A DNA stretch of 64,000 nucleotides from Pseudomonadales bacterium (GTDB taxonomy: Bacteria > Pseudomonadota > Gammaproteobacteria > Pseudomonadales > Pseudohongiellaceae): the NCBI GenBank assembly GCA_024234395.1, contig JACKOH010000002.1, forward strand, positions 372,001 through 436,000, read 5' to 3'. Shown here one piece after another: positions 17,138 through 25,848 of the stretch. Each line of letters begins with the position of its first letter. Position 1 is the first letter of the stretch. The notes beneath the pieces were generated by a model. The model saw only the letters and a list, made by a program, of their open reading frames with translations. It had not been told where the DNA came from and made no database searches. The position numbers and the translations under genes were made by a program.

Positions 17138-17632
17138 TCAGCGACCAGTCCAGTAAAACACTTCCCAGGTATAAATGGGTTCATTTACGCCGGTAACGAT
17201 TTCACCTGCAAAGTCATAGCCCATGGGCCGGTTATATTTATCAGCATAGGCCTGCAGATAAGGCTGACGCGCCTCACCGACGATTTCCCTGGCCCTGACC
17301 GCGTAGGTCCGGTCCCCGACCCGCATCCAGCCGTCCGGATTGCTGCGCACGCGGTTACCCCAGTAGCCGTCATCAGGGCGGGTGGCGGTGATGATGCCGT
17401 TCTCTTCAGGGACGTACCAGACATGTATCACGAATGGAGGAAATCCGGCCAGTTTCAGGTTGGCCGTCTGTTCATCCGGCAGGGTGGTCCAATCCGCCGG
17501 TGCCGGCGTCAACTCGCCGCCAATGCGAACTCCGGGAAATCGTGTGTAGGGCGCGCTGAAAACATAATAGGTGAAACCCGCGGCAAGCAGGATCAGGACG
17601 ATCAACAGAATACGCGACGATGTTCTCGACAT
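17138..17632 (-). CDS. Membrane-anchored protein, possibly split-barrel (DUF2255-like)
   Basis: A protein of 164 residues from ATG 17632, chosen because GGGAGAAAA lies upstream; the frame extends to 17896 with no support. One N-terminal membrane segment (ILLIVLILLAAGFTYYVF) is followed by a compact domain with VIHVWYVPEENGIITATRP, GWMRVGDRTYAVRAREIVG and LQAYADKYNRPMGYD. The pattern of 'value strand, RVGD, conserved AYADKY' resembles the DUF2255/nitroreductase-like split barrels that may bind flavin or F420-like ligands, but I am not certain of the family. It reads away from the selenoprotein gene; the palindromic repeat lies between them. Confidence 0.5.
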   Translation of the reverse strand: MSRTSSRILLIVLILLAAGFTYYVFSAPYTRFPGVRIGGELTPAPADWTTLPDEQTANLKLAGFPPFVIHVWYVPEENGIITATRPDDGYWGNRVRSNPDGWMRVGDRTYAVRAREIVGEARQPYLQAYADKYNRPMGYDFAGEIVTGVNEPIYTWEVFYWTGR

Positions 17633-17714
17633 TTTTATTTTCTCCCGGGACTGGTGCAAAACCCTCCGCGCTTGTGGTGCGCTGGCAGGGTTGCATCGCC
17701 AGTAACAACAGCAG

Positions 17715-17773
17715 CTAGTGTCCTGTCCGGTTAATTCGTCGCATTTAAGCGAATTAACCGGACAGGACACTAG
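17715..17773. repeat. Element C: 24-bp perfect palindromic repeat
   Basis: CTAGTGTCCTGTCCGGTTAA plus TTCG (17715-17738) is exactly inverted at 17750-17773 around an 11-base loop. The same outer sequence (TAGTGTCCTGTCCGGT) recurs as a single arm at 42721-42736, so this is a dispersed MITE-like element rather than a local operator. It sits between the divergent genes starting at 17632 and 17877 and could serve as a hairpin or boundary. Confidence 0.75.
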
Positions 17774-17876
17774 GATGAAAGCGGGCACAGGGTAAACCAT
17801 ATTGGGGCGAGTGTAAAAATGCGCTAAGCTCGACCATGAACTGTCAATCGGAATACCGGAGCCATTCGATCCCATT

Positions 17877-18764
17877 ATGAAATCCGCCTCCAGCAAGCGC
17901 TACGATATCGACTACATGGAACGCACCCGGCTCTATTACCGGGCCATGGGTTACGAAACCGATTATCAATGGGCACATTTCGAGTCGGTTCCGTTCACTG
18001 TGCCGGCCAGACCGGTCCGCGAATCCAGGCTCGCTGTGATTACCACCGCCATGGCCAGCGATGCGGACGCCAGCCAGCGCCAGTTGGCGGCATATCCGTC
18101 GAATCCGATCCCGGCTTCACTGCTCACTGACCATCTATCCTGGGACAAGGACAACACTCATACCCGGGATGTGCCCTCGTTTCTGCCCCTGGAACAGATC
18201 AACCGGCTGGTAGAGGAAGGGTTTGTGGGAAGTCCTGGACCGCGTTTCTATTGCCTGCCCACCGAGTACAGCAAACGAACCACCATGAAGGAAGATGCGC
18301 CCGGAGTGTTGGAGTTATGCCGGCAGGACCGGGTCGACCTGGCTCTGCTGGTCCCTTTGTGACCGGTCTGTCACCAGACCGTGAGTCTGGTCGCCCGCCA
18401 CCTGGAAGCCAACGGCCTGCCCACCGTGATACTGGGTTCAGCCCGTGACATTGTCGAGTATTGCGGTGTGCCCCGCTTCTACTACGTGGATTTCCCGCTC
18501 GGCAATCCCTGCGGCAAGCCCGGAGACCGGGTCATGCAGCAGGCCATAGTCCAGCAGGCAGTAGCACTTTTCGAATCGGCCACTCACAGTCGCACCACCG
18601 TGAGGGCACCGTTCGAATGGAGCGAAGATCAGTCCTGGCGCGATAAATACGCCAGGGTCGATGACAGTAACCGGGATTCCCTCCGGCACAAGGGTGAGCT
18701 GCGACGACAGCAGCAGGCGCAAGCCAAGACCGCTGGTGATGCCAGGTCACCCATGATCGATTAA
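17877..18764 (+). CDS. Selenoprotein of the GrdB/PrdB (glycine/sarcosine/betaine/D-proline reductase B) family, TGA read as Sec162
   Basis: The frame runs 161 codons to TGA at 18360-18362 and then continues without interruption for 133 more codons to TAA at 18762. Both halves belong to one protein: YMERTRLYYRAMGYE and FYCLPTEYSKRTT before the TGA; PVCHQTVSLVARHLEANG, then RFYYVDFPLGNPCGKPGDR, after it. The TGA falls at the first position of a CxxC-type redox motif (LLVPL-U-PVCHQT), where, as I recall, stand-alone homologues read CPVCHQT. A SECIS-like hairpin follows (listed separately). The product would be 295 residues, cytoplasmic, probably a thiol/selenol oxidoreductase; its substrate is unknown, since partners GrdA, GrdC or PrdA are absent nearby. 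The only weak point is the start: ATG 17877 lacks a close ribosome site. A nonsense mutation is the alternative. Confidence 0.9.
18373..18391 (+). promoter_or_regulatory. Bacterial SECIS-like hairpin
   Basis: ACCAGAC (18373-18379), loop CGTGA, GTCTGGT (18385-18391): a perfect 7-bp stem. The apical loop begins 18 bases after the TGA at 18360-18362 and contains G and GU near its start. From memory, bacterial SECIS elements lie inside the coding region just after the UGA with the loop 16-37 bases away and a G in the first loop positions; this one fits. It would bind SelB carrying Sec-tRNA. Confidence 0.8.
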
Positions 18765-18775
18765 GGGTCGCGGTT

Positions 18776-19459
18776 TCAGTGAAACATCTCGTCGTGCAGG
18801 GAACTGGCTTCGATGCCTTCCCCGTTCATCACCCTGGCACCCATGGGTGATCGCAGCAGCCCGAATACGCCTTCAAATTCCTCTTTGGAATTGACATAAG
18901 GAAACTCCGAGTCAGGTTGCTCACAGCCGAGAAATTCACACAGTGGCGCCCAGCCTTCGCTGACCTCGTAGATCAGCAGCCGGTCCGGACCAAAAGCGTT
19001 TCTGACTGTCGCGACATGCCCGTTAAACGCCGCCACCATGGCATCGTGGTCGTCGATGGCACCGCTCAGATGATCATCGATGGTCGCCTGGATCATCCGA
19101 CCCCACCTGGTTCCGGACTGAAGCTCCTGCAGGGTTTTACTGAAGATGGTTTCCTGGGTGGATTGAAACCAGCGTTCGACATCGCGCACCGAAAGCAGGA
19201 TCTTTGCCTCGGGGTAAACCTCGGCCAGCTCGCGCCAGTAATTGCAGGCCGGGAAATCCACAGTCGCTGCATAGCCACCGAAAATCGCCTCCCAGTCCGG
19301 CCTGCCAGCAGCCGCCTCCAGCCACAGATCAACATGGCCGGCTTTCCCAAGCACTTCGCTCATGTGATAGCAGGGCTCGCCAAGCAGTTTCTCAAGGGCA
19401 ATTTTCAGGGATGCTGTACCGGTTCTTCCAAAACCGGCACCAATTACTTTCAACGCCAT
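18776..19459 (-). CDS. Sulfotransferase family protein
   Basis: A protein of 227 residues from ATG 19459, with GAGGAA upstream; an upstream extension to 19528 has no support. The N-terminal P-loop for the PAPS 5'-phosphosulfate is GAGFGRTGTASLKIALEKL, and the second phosphate strand is ILLSVRDVERWFQST near residue 100. The family transfers sulfate from PAPS to small molecules or glycans, although several short bacterial members with this GFGRTGTxSL motif have unproven substrates. It lies tail-to-tail with the selenoprotein gene, stops 11 bases apart. Confidence 0.8.
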   Translation of the reverse strand: MALKVIGAGFGRTGTASLKIALEKLLGEPCYHMSEVLGKAGHVDLWLEAAAGRPDWEAIFGGYAATVDFPACNYWRELAEVYPEAKILLSVRDVERWFQSTQETIFSKTLQELQSGTRWGRMIQATIDDHLSGAIDDHDAMVAAFNGHVATVRNAFGPDRLLIYEVSEGWAPLCEFLGCEQPDSEFPYVNSKEEFEGVFGLLRSPMGARVMNGEGIEASSLHDEMFH

Positions 19460-19675
19460 GGAACTTTTCCTCTTCGTTGGAATGCCGCAGGCTGCCATCG
19501 GGATGTCGCTTACAGGCCATGGCAGCATACGGGATATTCTAAATCCGCTGCAAAGGTAACTTCCCCGCCGGTTGGTGTCCAGTTCGGAAGACTGACGGGT
19601 TCAACCCGGATCGTCTAACCGGGGAGTGGCAGTGCGGGAGTGGAGATTACCGGGCCCCTGGAAACACCGGCTTTG

Positions 19676-20434
19676 TCACCCACCACCGGGGAAATCGGAC
19701 TGCTGCCGCCACCGAGAGGAGGAGAGGAGCCACCGGATGCCGGGGGATTTTCCGGATCCGGCACCGGTACCCGGGGGTGGGGCGGGATTATTGCCACCGG
19801 GTCCGCCGGCGACCACGTGGGACAGGGGGGCGCCAGCCAGCACGGCGGGAGTCAGCCAGCCGGTGGCGACAAGGGATTCGGGAGTCCCGGGGCGGCCATC
19901 CTTTATTTCCTGGCGCAGACGGGCCAGCACGCTTTCCATTCCGGCCAGCGCTGCCGCGTCGCTGCCGGTCAGTACTGCCAATTCCCCTCGGCCGTCACCG
20001 TCCAGATCAGGCACTGGCAGTCGATTAGCATTGCCGGCACCATCGGGTCCCCGGGCAGCGACATTGCCAGCCCCTGTCGTGGCACCGGCACCACTGAGGA
20101 AAATCCGGTCCACCTGACCATTGCCATCAAGATCGACCAGCACGGCATCGGTCCGGGCATCACCATCGACATCCACCAGGGCTGACATTGACTGGCTTTG
20201 CGCAGATCTGCCGCTGCGATTGCTACGCGAGGTGTTCTGATTGAACGCATCGGCTGCGCGGCCATTGTTACTGCGAGAAGTATTCTGATTGAAGGCCGCC
20301 GCGGCCCGGTTGCCGTTACCGCCCTGCGCATCGGACCCGCCAGTCTGCCCGGTGGCCGGAGATTGCAATGTCTGAGCGGAGGCAAACTGAATCATGCTGA
20401 CCAGCATCAGGGTCAATACTTTACGACTTGGCAT
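19676..20434 (-). CDS. Secreted acidic-loop (EF-hand/FG-GAP-like) protein with duplicated FNQNTSRSN motif
   Basis: A protein of 252 residues with a signal peptide ending FASAQ. Two copies of AFNQNTSRSN (near residues 47 and 63) are followed by three calcium-loop-like motifs: DVDGDARTD, DLDGNGQVD and DLDGDGRGE, spaced as in FG-GAP or dockerin-like proteins. The tail is Gly/Pro-rich. In the adjacent frame the tail continues as a Pro/Ser/Gly-rich segment to 19615 (PVPDPENPPASGG...), so a frameshift near 19740-19790 may have changed the C-terminus. It is probably extracellular and calcium-binding; no enzyme domain is seen. Confidence 0.6.
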   Translation of the reverse strand: MPSRKVLTLMLVSMIQFASAQTLQSPATGQTGGSDAQGGNGNRAAAAFNQNTSRSNNGRAADAFNQNTSRSNRSGRSAQSQSMSALVDVDGDARTDAVLVDLDGNGQVDRIFLSGAGATTGAGNVAARGPDGAGNANRLPVPDLDGDGRGELAVLTGSDAAALAGMESVLARLRQEIKDGRPGTPESLVATGWLTPAVLAGAPLSHVVAGGPGGNNPAPPPGTGAGSGKSPGIRWLLSSSRWRQQSDFPGGG

Positions 20435-20550
20435 GGCCGGCTATCTCCCGGATTCTGTTCAACAAGGTAAGAAACCCTGTCAGTATAGGCCAGCCGCCGG
20501 GATGCGCTAATTGTTTTTTACCGATCGTTGAGTTAATTCACAATTCGCCG

Positions 20551-21444
20551 TCAGGGGCTCTCGGCCGGTTCCTGCAGATACACCTGTACCAGCTCCATGC
20601 TGACTTCCCACAGCCTGGTTGCCGCCTCATCGGTTGCAAAGGGCGCTATGGAGGCCCGCTCGCGCTTGAAGTAATAGTGGCCTTCGGCATGCCGGGCACC
20701 CTCGTCGGCTGAGGCGGCCAGCCAGATCATGGTGTCGGCCCCTTTCTCAACGCTGATCATGAAGGGGTAGAACACCGCACCCAGCAACCTGCCGACCACT
20801 CCTCCCTTGGACCAGATCGGGGTGCGGACGGCGCCCGGGTGGAAGGAGCTGGCAACAATGCCCTGGTCCCGATAACGCCGGTCCAGTTCCCTCGCGGTCA
20901 GCAGGTTCATCAACTTGGAGCGGCCATAGGCTTTCAGTCCGCGATAACCCTTGCTCATGTTCAGATCGTCAAAGTCCAGCGGACCGCTCTTGTGACCCAG
21001 CGAACTGGTGAACACAATCCGGGCATGATCCTGACCGGCAGCGTTCAGCAATGAAGGCAGCAATAACTGGGTAAGCAGAAACCCGCCCAGGTGATTGGCG
21101 GCAAAGGTCAGCTCGAAGCCCTCGTCGGTAACCTGCCGCTGGGCGTTGGCGGCGCCGGCGTTGTTGCAGAGCACGTCGATGCGGGGAAAGTCGCGACGCA
21201 GGTTACGACCCGCCCGGGCGACACTGGCCAGGCTGCTGAAATCGGCCAGGTAAAGCTGTACCCGGTCATTGCCGGTTGCGCTTCTGACCGCCTCCACCGC
21301 GGCGCGCCCCCTGCCCTCATTGCGGCACAGGATAACCACCGTGGCACCGCGTGCGGCAAAATCCCGGGCTGACTCGAAGCCGATGCCGCTGTTGGCACCG
21401 GTAACGACGAAAACCTTGTCGAGAAGATCCTGTTCAGTATTCAT
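20551..21444 (-). CDS. Short-chain dehydrogenase/reductase (retinol dehydrogenase-like)
   Basis: A protein of 297 residues from ATG 21444 with GGGGAGCAAGC just upstream; the frame runs on to 21507 without homology. The cofactor motif TGANSGIGFE is near residue 16, NNAGAA near 90, a catalytic Ser in FTSSLGHKSG and the active-site pair in YGRSKLMNLL. The presence of basic residues after the first strand (LCRNEGRGR) suggests NADP(H). This subgroup resembles retinol dehydrogenase/WW-oxidoreductase-type SDRs that act on hydrophobic alcohols or ketones. Substrate unknown. Confidence 0.85.
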   Translation of the reverse strand: MNTEQDLLDKVFVVTGANSGIGFESARDFAARGATVVILCRNEGRGRAAVEAVRSATGNDRVQLYLADFSSLASVARAGRNLRRDFPRIDVLCNNAGAANAQRQVTDEGFELTFAANHLGGFLLTQLLLPSLLNAAGQDHARIVFTSSLGHKSGPLDFDDLNMSKGYRGLKAYGRSKLMNLLTARELDRRYRDQGIVASSFHPGAVRTPIWSKGGVVGRLLGAVFYPFMISVEKGADTMIWLAASADEGARHAEGHYYFKRERASIAPFATDEAATRLWEVSMELVQVYLQEPAESP

Positions 21445-21598
21445 GCTTGCTCCCCTGGGGTGACGAAGCGTCGCTGCAGGAACCGCTCCGTAAAGTTGTT
21501 CTGGCACTGCCCTGAGCCCGGCGGAACCGGTCGGGAACCCGATGTCCGGTTATCCGGGGTGTGGTATTCCCGCTGCGGCTGACATATGCTCTGTCAAC

Positions 21599-22945
21599 AT
21601 GACAGCACTGGTTTACCCCACCACCAACCTGCAGCAGGTCGAGCAGCTCAATATCGTTCGCGGCGAGGGTATTTACGTCTATGACTACGAGGGTCGACGT
21701 TACCTCGAAGGCCTGGCCGGATTATGGTGTTCGGCGCTGGGCTATGGCAACCGGGAACTTATCGATGCCATAACCAGCCAGCTGCAGACGCTGTCCTACA
21801 GTCACCTGTTCGGAGGCCGCACCAATCAGACCGCCATGGACCTGGCGGACCGGCTGACCGCTATGGTGCCGATTGAACAGGCCCGGGTGTTTTTTGCCAA
21901 CTCCGGCAGCGAAGCCAACGATTCACTGATCAAGATATTGCATTATTACTTCAATGTAATCGGTAAGCCGGAACGAAAAAAAATAATCACCCTGGACCGA
22001 TCTTACCATGGCGTGACCATGGCGTCGGCTGCTCTCACCAGCCTGCCGGCCATGCACACCCATTTCGATATCCCGGTGGACGCACTCGGCATCCTGCGCA
22101 CCGAAACTCCGCACTACTATCACGGCCAGCATCCGGGTGAGGATGAAGCGACGTTTGTAGCCCGTCTGCTGAACAATCTGCGCAACCTGATCGAGCGGGA
22201 AGGGCCGGACACCATCGCCGCCTTTGTGGCAGAACCGGTGGGTGGCGCTTCCGGGGTGGTGGTCGCACCAGACAGTTATTATCCCGCCCTGGCCGGGCTG
22301 CTGGAGGAATACGGTATCCTGTTCTGGTCGGACGAGGTGATCTGCGGATTTGGCCGCACAGGTAATGATTTCGGCTGTAATACGGTGGGCATCCAGCCCC
22401 AGCTCATGAGCCTGGCCAAGCAACTGTCATCGGCCTACATCCCCATCAGCGCCGCCCTGATCCCCGGCTTCATGTATGAAGCCATGCAGGAGCCCAGCGC
22501 CCGGGTCGGCGTTTTTGGCCACGGCTATACCTATACCGGTCACCCGGTCGCCTGCGCCGCGGCATTGAAGTGCCTGGAGATCTACCAACGTGAGAAACTC
22601 TTCGAGCAGGCTGCGGAAACCGGCCGCTACCTGCAACAGCGGCTGCGGGAATTCAGTGATCATCCGCTGGTCGGCGAGGTGCGCGGCAAGGGCCTGATAG
22701 CGGCGGTGGAACTGGTCGCCGACAAACAGAACCGGCGCGGATTCAGCGACGGCCGGGTCGGCGCCAGGGCCAAACAGTTCTGCCAGGATCATGGCCTGCT
22801 GATCCGGGCGGTGAGCGGCAACTGCCTGGCGTTCTGCCCACCCCTTATTATCACCACCGAACAGATCGACGAGATGATCCACCTGTTCGGCAAGGCGCTG
22901 GAGGACACCAGTGCTTACGTGGCAAAGGAAAATCCGCCATCCTGA
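21599..22945 (+). CDS. Class III pyridoxal-phosphate aminotransferase (omega-transaminase type)
   Basis: A protein of 448 residues from ATG 21599; the in-frame ATG at 21542 would add a non-homologous leader. The PLP-phosphate loop is FFANSGSEANDS, the cofactor Asp lies in FWSDEVICGFGRTG, and the Schiff-base Lys in LMSLAKQLSSAYIP. YHGVTMASAALTSL and GHGYTYTGHPVACAAAL are also typical. Such enzymes move amino groups from beta-alanine, GABA, polyamines or aryl-alkylamines to pyruvate. The next genes (amidohydrolase lipoprotein and esterase) are in the same direction and could act in one catabolic route. Confidence 0.9.
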   Translation: MTALVYPTTNLQQVEQLNIVRGEGIYVYDYEGRRYLEGLAGLWCSALGYGNRELIDAITSQLQTLSYSHLFGGRTNQTAMDLADRLTAMVPIEQARVFFANSGSEANDSLIKILHYYFNVIGKPERKKIITLDRSYHGVTMASAALTSLPAMHTHFDIPVDALGILRTETPHYYHGQHPGEDEATFVARLLNNLRNLIEREGPDTIAAFVAEPVGGASGVVVAPDSYYPALAGLLEEYGILFWSDEVICGFGRTGNDFGCNTVGIQPQLMSLAKQLSSAYIPISAALIPGFMYEAMQEPSARVGVFGHGYTYTGHPVACAAALKCLEIYQREKLFEQAAETGRYLQQRLREFSDHPLVGEVRGKGLIAAVELVADKQNRRGFSDGRVGARAKQFCQDHGLLIRAVSGNCLAFCPPLIITTEQIDEMIHLFGKALEDTSAYVAKENPPS

Positions 22946-22970
22946 CGACGACACTCCAGTGAGGTAACCG

Positions 22971-24665
22971 ATGAATAGAAATATTTTGGCGCGGCTGTAC
23001 CTGATCCTCCCCTCGATATTGGCCGGCCTGCTGCTGACCGGTTGTGGCCAGCAGGACCAACCGGCATCCGACACCAGTGCCTCCGAATCCGGAACCGCCC
23101 GGGTCGACCTGATTCTCACCAATGGTAAGGTGTTGACTGTGGATGACGATTTTTCCATCCACAATACCGTGGTGGTCGACGACGGACGCATCGTCGCTAC
23201 CGGCGGCAGCGAGCTTGCCAGCCGCTATCAGTCCGATCAGCTGGTGGACTTGGGCGGCAAAACCCTGATGCCGGGTTTCTTCGACTCGCATATTCACATT
23301 CGCGGACGACCGCAGCGCTACATCGAACTCGGTGAAGTGACATCCATTGCCGAGATTCAGGAACTGATAGCTGCCAAGATCGAAGAGATCGGTGAAGGCG
23401 AATGGATCACCGGCTATGGCTGGTCGGAAGACGAGCTGGCGGAAGGCCGGCGGCCGTTACGCGCCGACCTGGATGCAGTGGCGCCCAATAACCCGGTGAC
23501 CCTGACCCGGGCGGGCGGGCACAGCGCGGTGGTGAACAGCCTGGCCCTGGAGCTGGCGGGAGTCACCCTCGATACGCCACAGCCGGAAGGCGGCATTATC
23601 GAACGGGGCGACGACGGCCAGTTGAACGGCGTTATCCGGGAACGTCAGGAAATCGTGGGTTACCTGGTACCTGATGCCACTTACGACGAAATGATCAGCA
23701 GCCTGGAAGTCAACCTTAACGCCTTGCTGGCCAAGGGGATTACCAGCATTATCGATGCTTCCAAGACCACCGACGATTACCTGATGTTCGAGGATCTGTA
23801 TAGCAATGCGGAGCTGCCACTGCCACGCGCCGCCCTGCAATTCCAGTGGCACAACCCGGAAGCGATCAATGCCCTGAAGGCCCGGGTCGGCGACGGCACC
23901 GAGTTCCTCAAGATCGGACCGATCAAGGTATTCGCCGATGGGGGCTTCACCGGTCCGGCTGCCTATACCCTGGAACCCTACGTCAACCAGGGCGAGTACC
24001 GTGGTTATCTGAATATGCCGGAGGAGGAACTGGTCAGTCTGCTGAACGAGATTCACGATGCCGGCTGGCAGATGGGAATTCATGCTATCGGTGACGCCGC
24101 CATTGTGCTGGTTGTCAACACGCTGGCCGATGCCCTGGAACGCAACCCGCGGGACGATCACCGCCACTACCTCAACCATTTTTCCATGCGCCCACCTGAG
24201 CTCACCATGGAACTGATGGCGGAGCATAATATCCAGATAACCCAGCAGCCCAACTTCACCTATACCCTGGAAGGACGTTATGCGGAAAACCTGGATGGCT
24301 GGCGTCTGCAACACAATAACCCACTGCGCTCGCCAATGGATCACGGTATCACCGTGGCCCTGTCCAGCGACATCCTGCCGATCGGACCACTGGTCGGACT
24401 CTACGCTGCCGTCACCCGCAAGGGAATGAGTGGCGAAGTGTATGGCCCGGACGAGGCAATCACCATGGAGGAGGCGATCCGCGGCTACACTCTGCTCAGC
24501 GCCTACCTCAATCGTGAGGAAGATGTGAAGGGATCGCTGGAACCAGGCAAATATGCCGACATGATTGTGCTGTCAGACGACCTGCTTACCATCGATCCGG
24601 AGCGCATCATGGATGTCACGGTGGAACAGACCTACGTCAACGGCAAGCTTGTCTATCAGCAATAG
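22971..24665 (+). CDS. YtcJ-like amidohydrolase lipoprotein
   Basis: A protein of 564 residues, 25 bases after the aminotransferase gene. The signal ends in a lipobox (LAGLLLTGC, Cys25), so the enzyme is lipid-anchored outside the cytoplasm. Amidohydrolase-3 landmarks: PGFFDSHIHIRG with the metal His pair, ITGYGWSEDEL, AGGHSAVVNSLAL, KVFADGGFTGPAA and IHAIGDAAI with further metal ligands, and LSSDILPIGP near the end. The fold is complete and the metal site looks intact, unlike the amidohydrolases at 32-36 kb. The class hydrolyses amide or related bonds in small molecules; the substrate is not predictable. Confidence 0.9.
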   Translation: MNRNILARLYLILPSILAGLLLTGCGQQDQPASDTSASESGTARVDLILTNGKVLTVDDDFSIHNTVVVDDGRIVATGGSELASRYQSDQLVDLGGKTLMPGFFDSHIHIRGRPQRYIELGEVTSIAEIQELIAAKIEEIGEGEWITGYGWSEDELAEGRRPLRADLDAVAPNNPVTLTRAGGHSAVVNSLALELAGVTLDTPQPEGGIIERGDDGQLNGVIRERQEIVGYLVPDATYDEMISSLEVNLNALLAKGITSIIDASKTTDDYLMFEDLYSNAELPLPRAALQFQWHNPEAINALKARVGDGTEFLKIGPIKVFADGGFTGPAAYTLEPYVNQGEYRGYLNMPEEELVSLLNEIHDAGWQMGIHAIGDAAIVLVVNTLADALERNPRDDHRHYLNHFSMRPPELTMELMAEHNIQITQQPNFTYTLEGRYAENLDGWRLQHNNPLRSPMDHGITVALSSDILPIGPLVGLYAAVTRKGMSGEVYGPDEAITMEEAIRGYTLLSAYLNREEDVKGSLEPGKYADMIVLSDDLLTIDPERIMDVTVEQTYVNGKLVYQQ

Positions 24666-24694
24666 CTGGTGGGACTGGCGCAATCGGAGACTGC

Positions 24695-25558
24695 ATGCAC
24701 AGGCTGACAGAAATTCTGCTCCTTGCCAGTCTCCTGCTGCCGGGTCTGGCGTCGGCCCAGCTGCCCCCGAATCCGGACTTCCTGGATGGCGCCAGCAGTC
24801 ACACTTACAAGTGGGTCGACAACATCACCCTGCGCCTGCATGTGTTCCAGCCTCATGTCGACGCCTCCGAACCGAGAGCTGCCATCGTGTTCTTTTTCGG
24901 TGGTGGCTGGAGTTCGGGTTCAGTCAGACAATTTGTTCCCCAGGCCGAGTACCTGGCCAACCGGGGTATGGTGGCGGTTATCGCCGACTACCGGGTGTTT
25001 TTCCGCCACGGCAGTTCAGTGTCCGATGCCGTTGCCGATGCCAAATCCGCCATTCGCTGGGTACGCAGTCACGCCGGGGAACTGGGAATCGATCCTGATC
25101 GGATAGCCGCTGCCGGAGGCTCCGCCGGTGGTCATCTGGCGGCTGCCACCGCAGCCCTGGCCGACTTCGAGTCGGCGGGTGAAAACCTTGCCGTAAGCTC
25201 CCGGCCCGATGCGCTGGTACTGTTCAACCCGGCCGTGGATACCGCCCGGATCGGCGCCGACCGGCCATTGCAGTTTCAAGGAGCGGGCGAGGCCCTGTCC
25301 CCCTACCACCAGGCTGGCGGAGGGTTCGTGCCCACCCTCATTCAGCACGGGCAAGACGATGCCACCGTGCCCTACAGTGATGTGACGGCATTTTGCGACA
25401 AGCTCACCCGGCTGGCCGGCGATTGTACGTTGATAGGCTATGCCGGAGCCGGACACGGCTTCTACAACAAGGGACAGGCCAGCGACCGCTGGTATGGTCC
25501 GACCGTGGCCGAGATGGACCGGTTTCTGACCCGGCTCGGCTATCTGCCTGCACCCTGA
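24695..25558 (+). CDS. Exported alpha/beta hydrolase (BD-FAE/acetyl-esterase type)
   Basis: A protein of 287 residues with a signal peptide ending LASAQ. Oxyanion-hole motif FFFGGGWSSGS near residue 68, nucleophile elbow GGSAGGHLAA (Ser near residue 145), acid residue in QHGQDDATVPY, and catalytic His in GAGHGFYNKG. This is the HSL/BD-FAE-like group of esterases that remove acyl groups from glycans or small esters. It starts 30 bases after the amidohydrolase gene and is probably co-transcribed with it and the aminotransferase. Confidence 0.85.
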   Translation: MHRLTEILLLASLLLPGLASAQLPPNPDFLDGASSHTYKWVDNITLRLHVFQPHVDASEPRAAIVFFFGGGWSSGSVRQFVPQAEYLANRGMVAVIADYRVFFRHGSSVSDAVADAKSAIRWVRSHAGELGIDPDRIAAAGGSAGGHLAAATAALADFESAGENLAVSSRPDALVLFNPAVDTARIGADRPLQFQGAGEALSPYHQAGGGFVPTLIQHGQDDATVPYSDVTAFCDKLTRLAGDCTLIGYAGAGHGFYNKGQASDRWYGPTVAEMDRFLTRLGYLPAP

Positions 25559-25741
25559 AGCAACCCCGCCGCGCGGATACCTGCGCTGAGCGGGCATTGT
25601 TTTTCTTCAATCCGGTATTTTCCAGCTGATTTCCCCTCCCCTATCGCTATACCGAAACCCGGACTCCGGTTCCTGAAACTGAATCCGCGACCCGGCACAA
25701 GCGCCTGTCCGACGTCCTCGGCTGACTCTAATTCGTCCCTG

Positions 25742-25824
25742 TTATTCCTTATTATTCCCTAATATTCCCTATTACTCTTTATAATTCTTGATTTAGTAGC
25801 GATTATAGGGAATTATAAGGAGTA
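25742..25824. promoter_or_regulatory. Helically phased 10-bp operator repeats upstream of HTH gene
   Basis: Five contiguous 10-mers fill 25742-25791: TTATTCCTTA, TTATTCCCTA, ATATTCCCTA, TTACTCTTTA and TAATTCTTGA; the preceding ten bases (TTCGTCCCTG) are a weaker sixth. After 13 bases, two inverted copies follow at 25805-25814 (ATAGGGAATT) and 25815-25824 (ATAAGGAGTA). A period of one helical turn places every copy on the same DNA face, as for cooperative binding. The array ends 24 bases before the ATG of the HTH gene, so self-regulation is the simplest reading. Confidence 0.7.
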
Positions 25825-25848
25825 TCAATACACATTGGATCGAAAATC

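Noticed and set aside
17835..17876. An upstream ATG at 17835 as start of the selenoprotein
   Set aside because: It is in a different frame from the coding sequence that begins at 17877.
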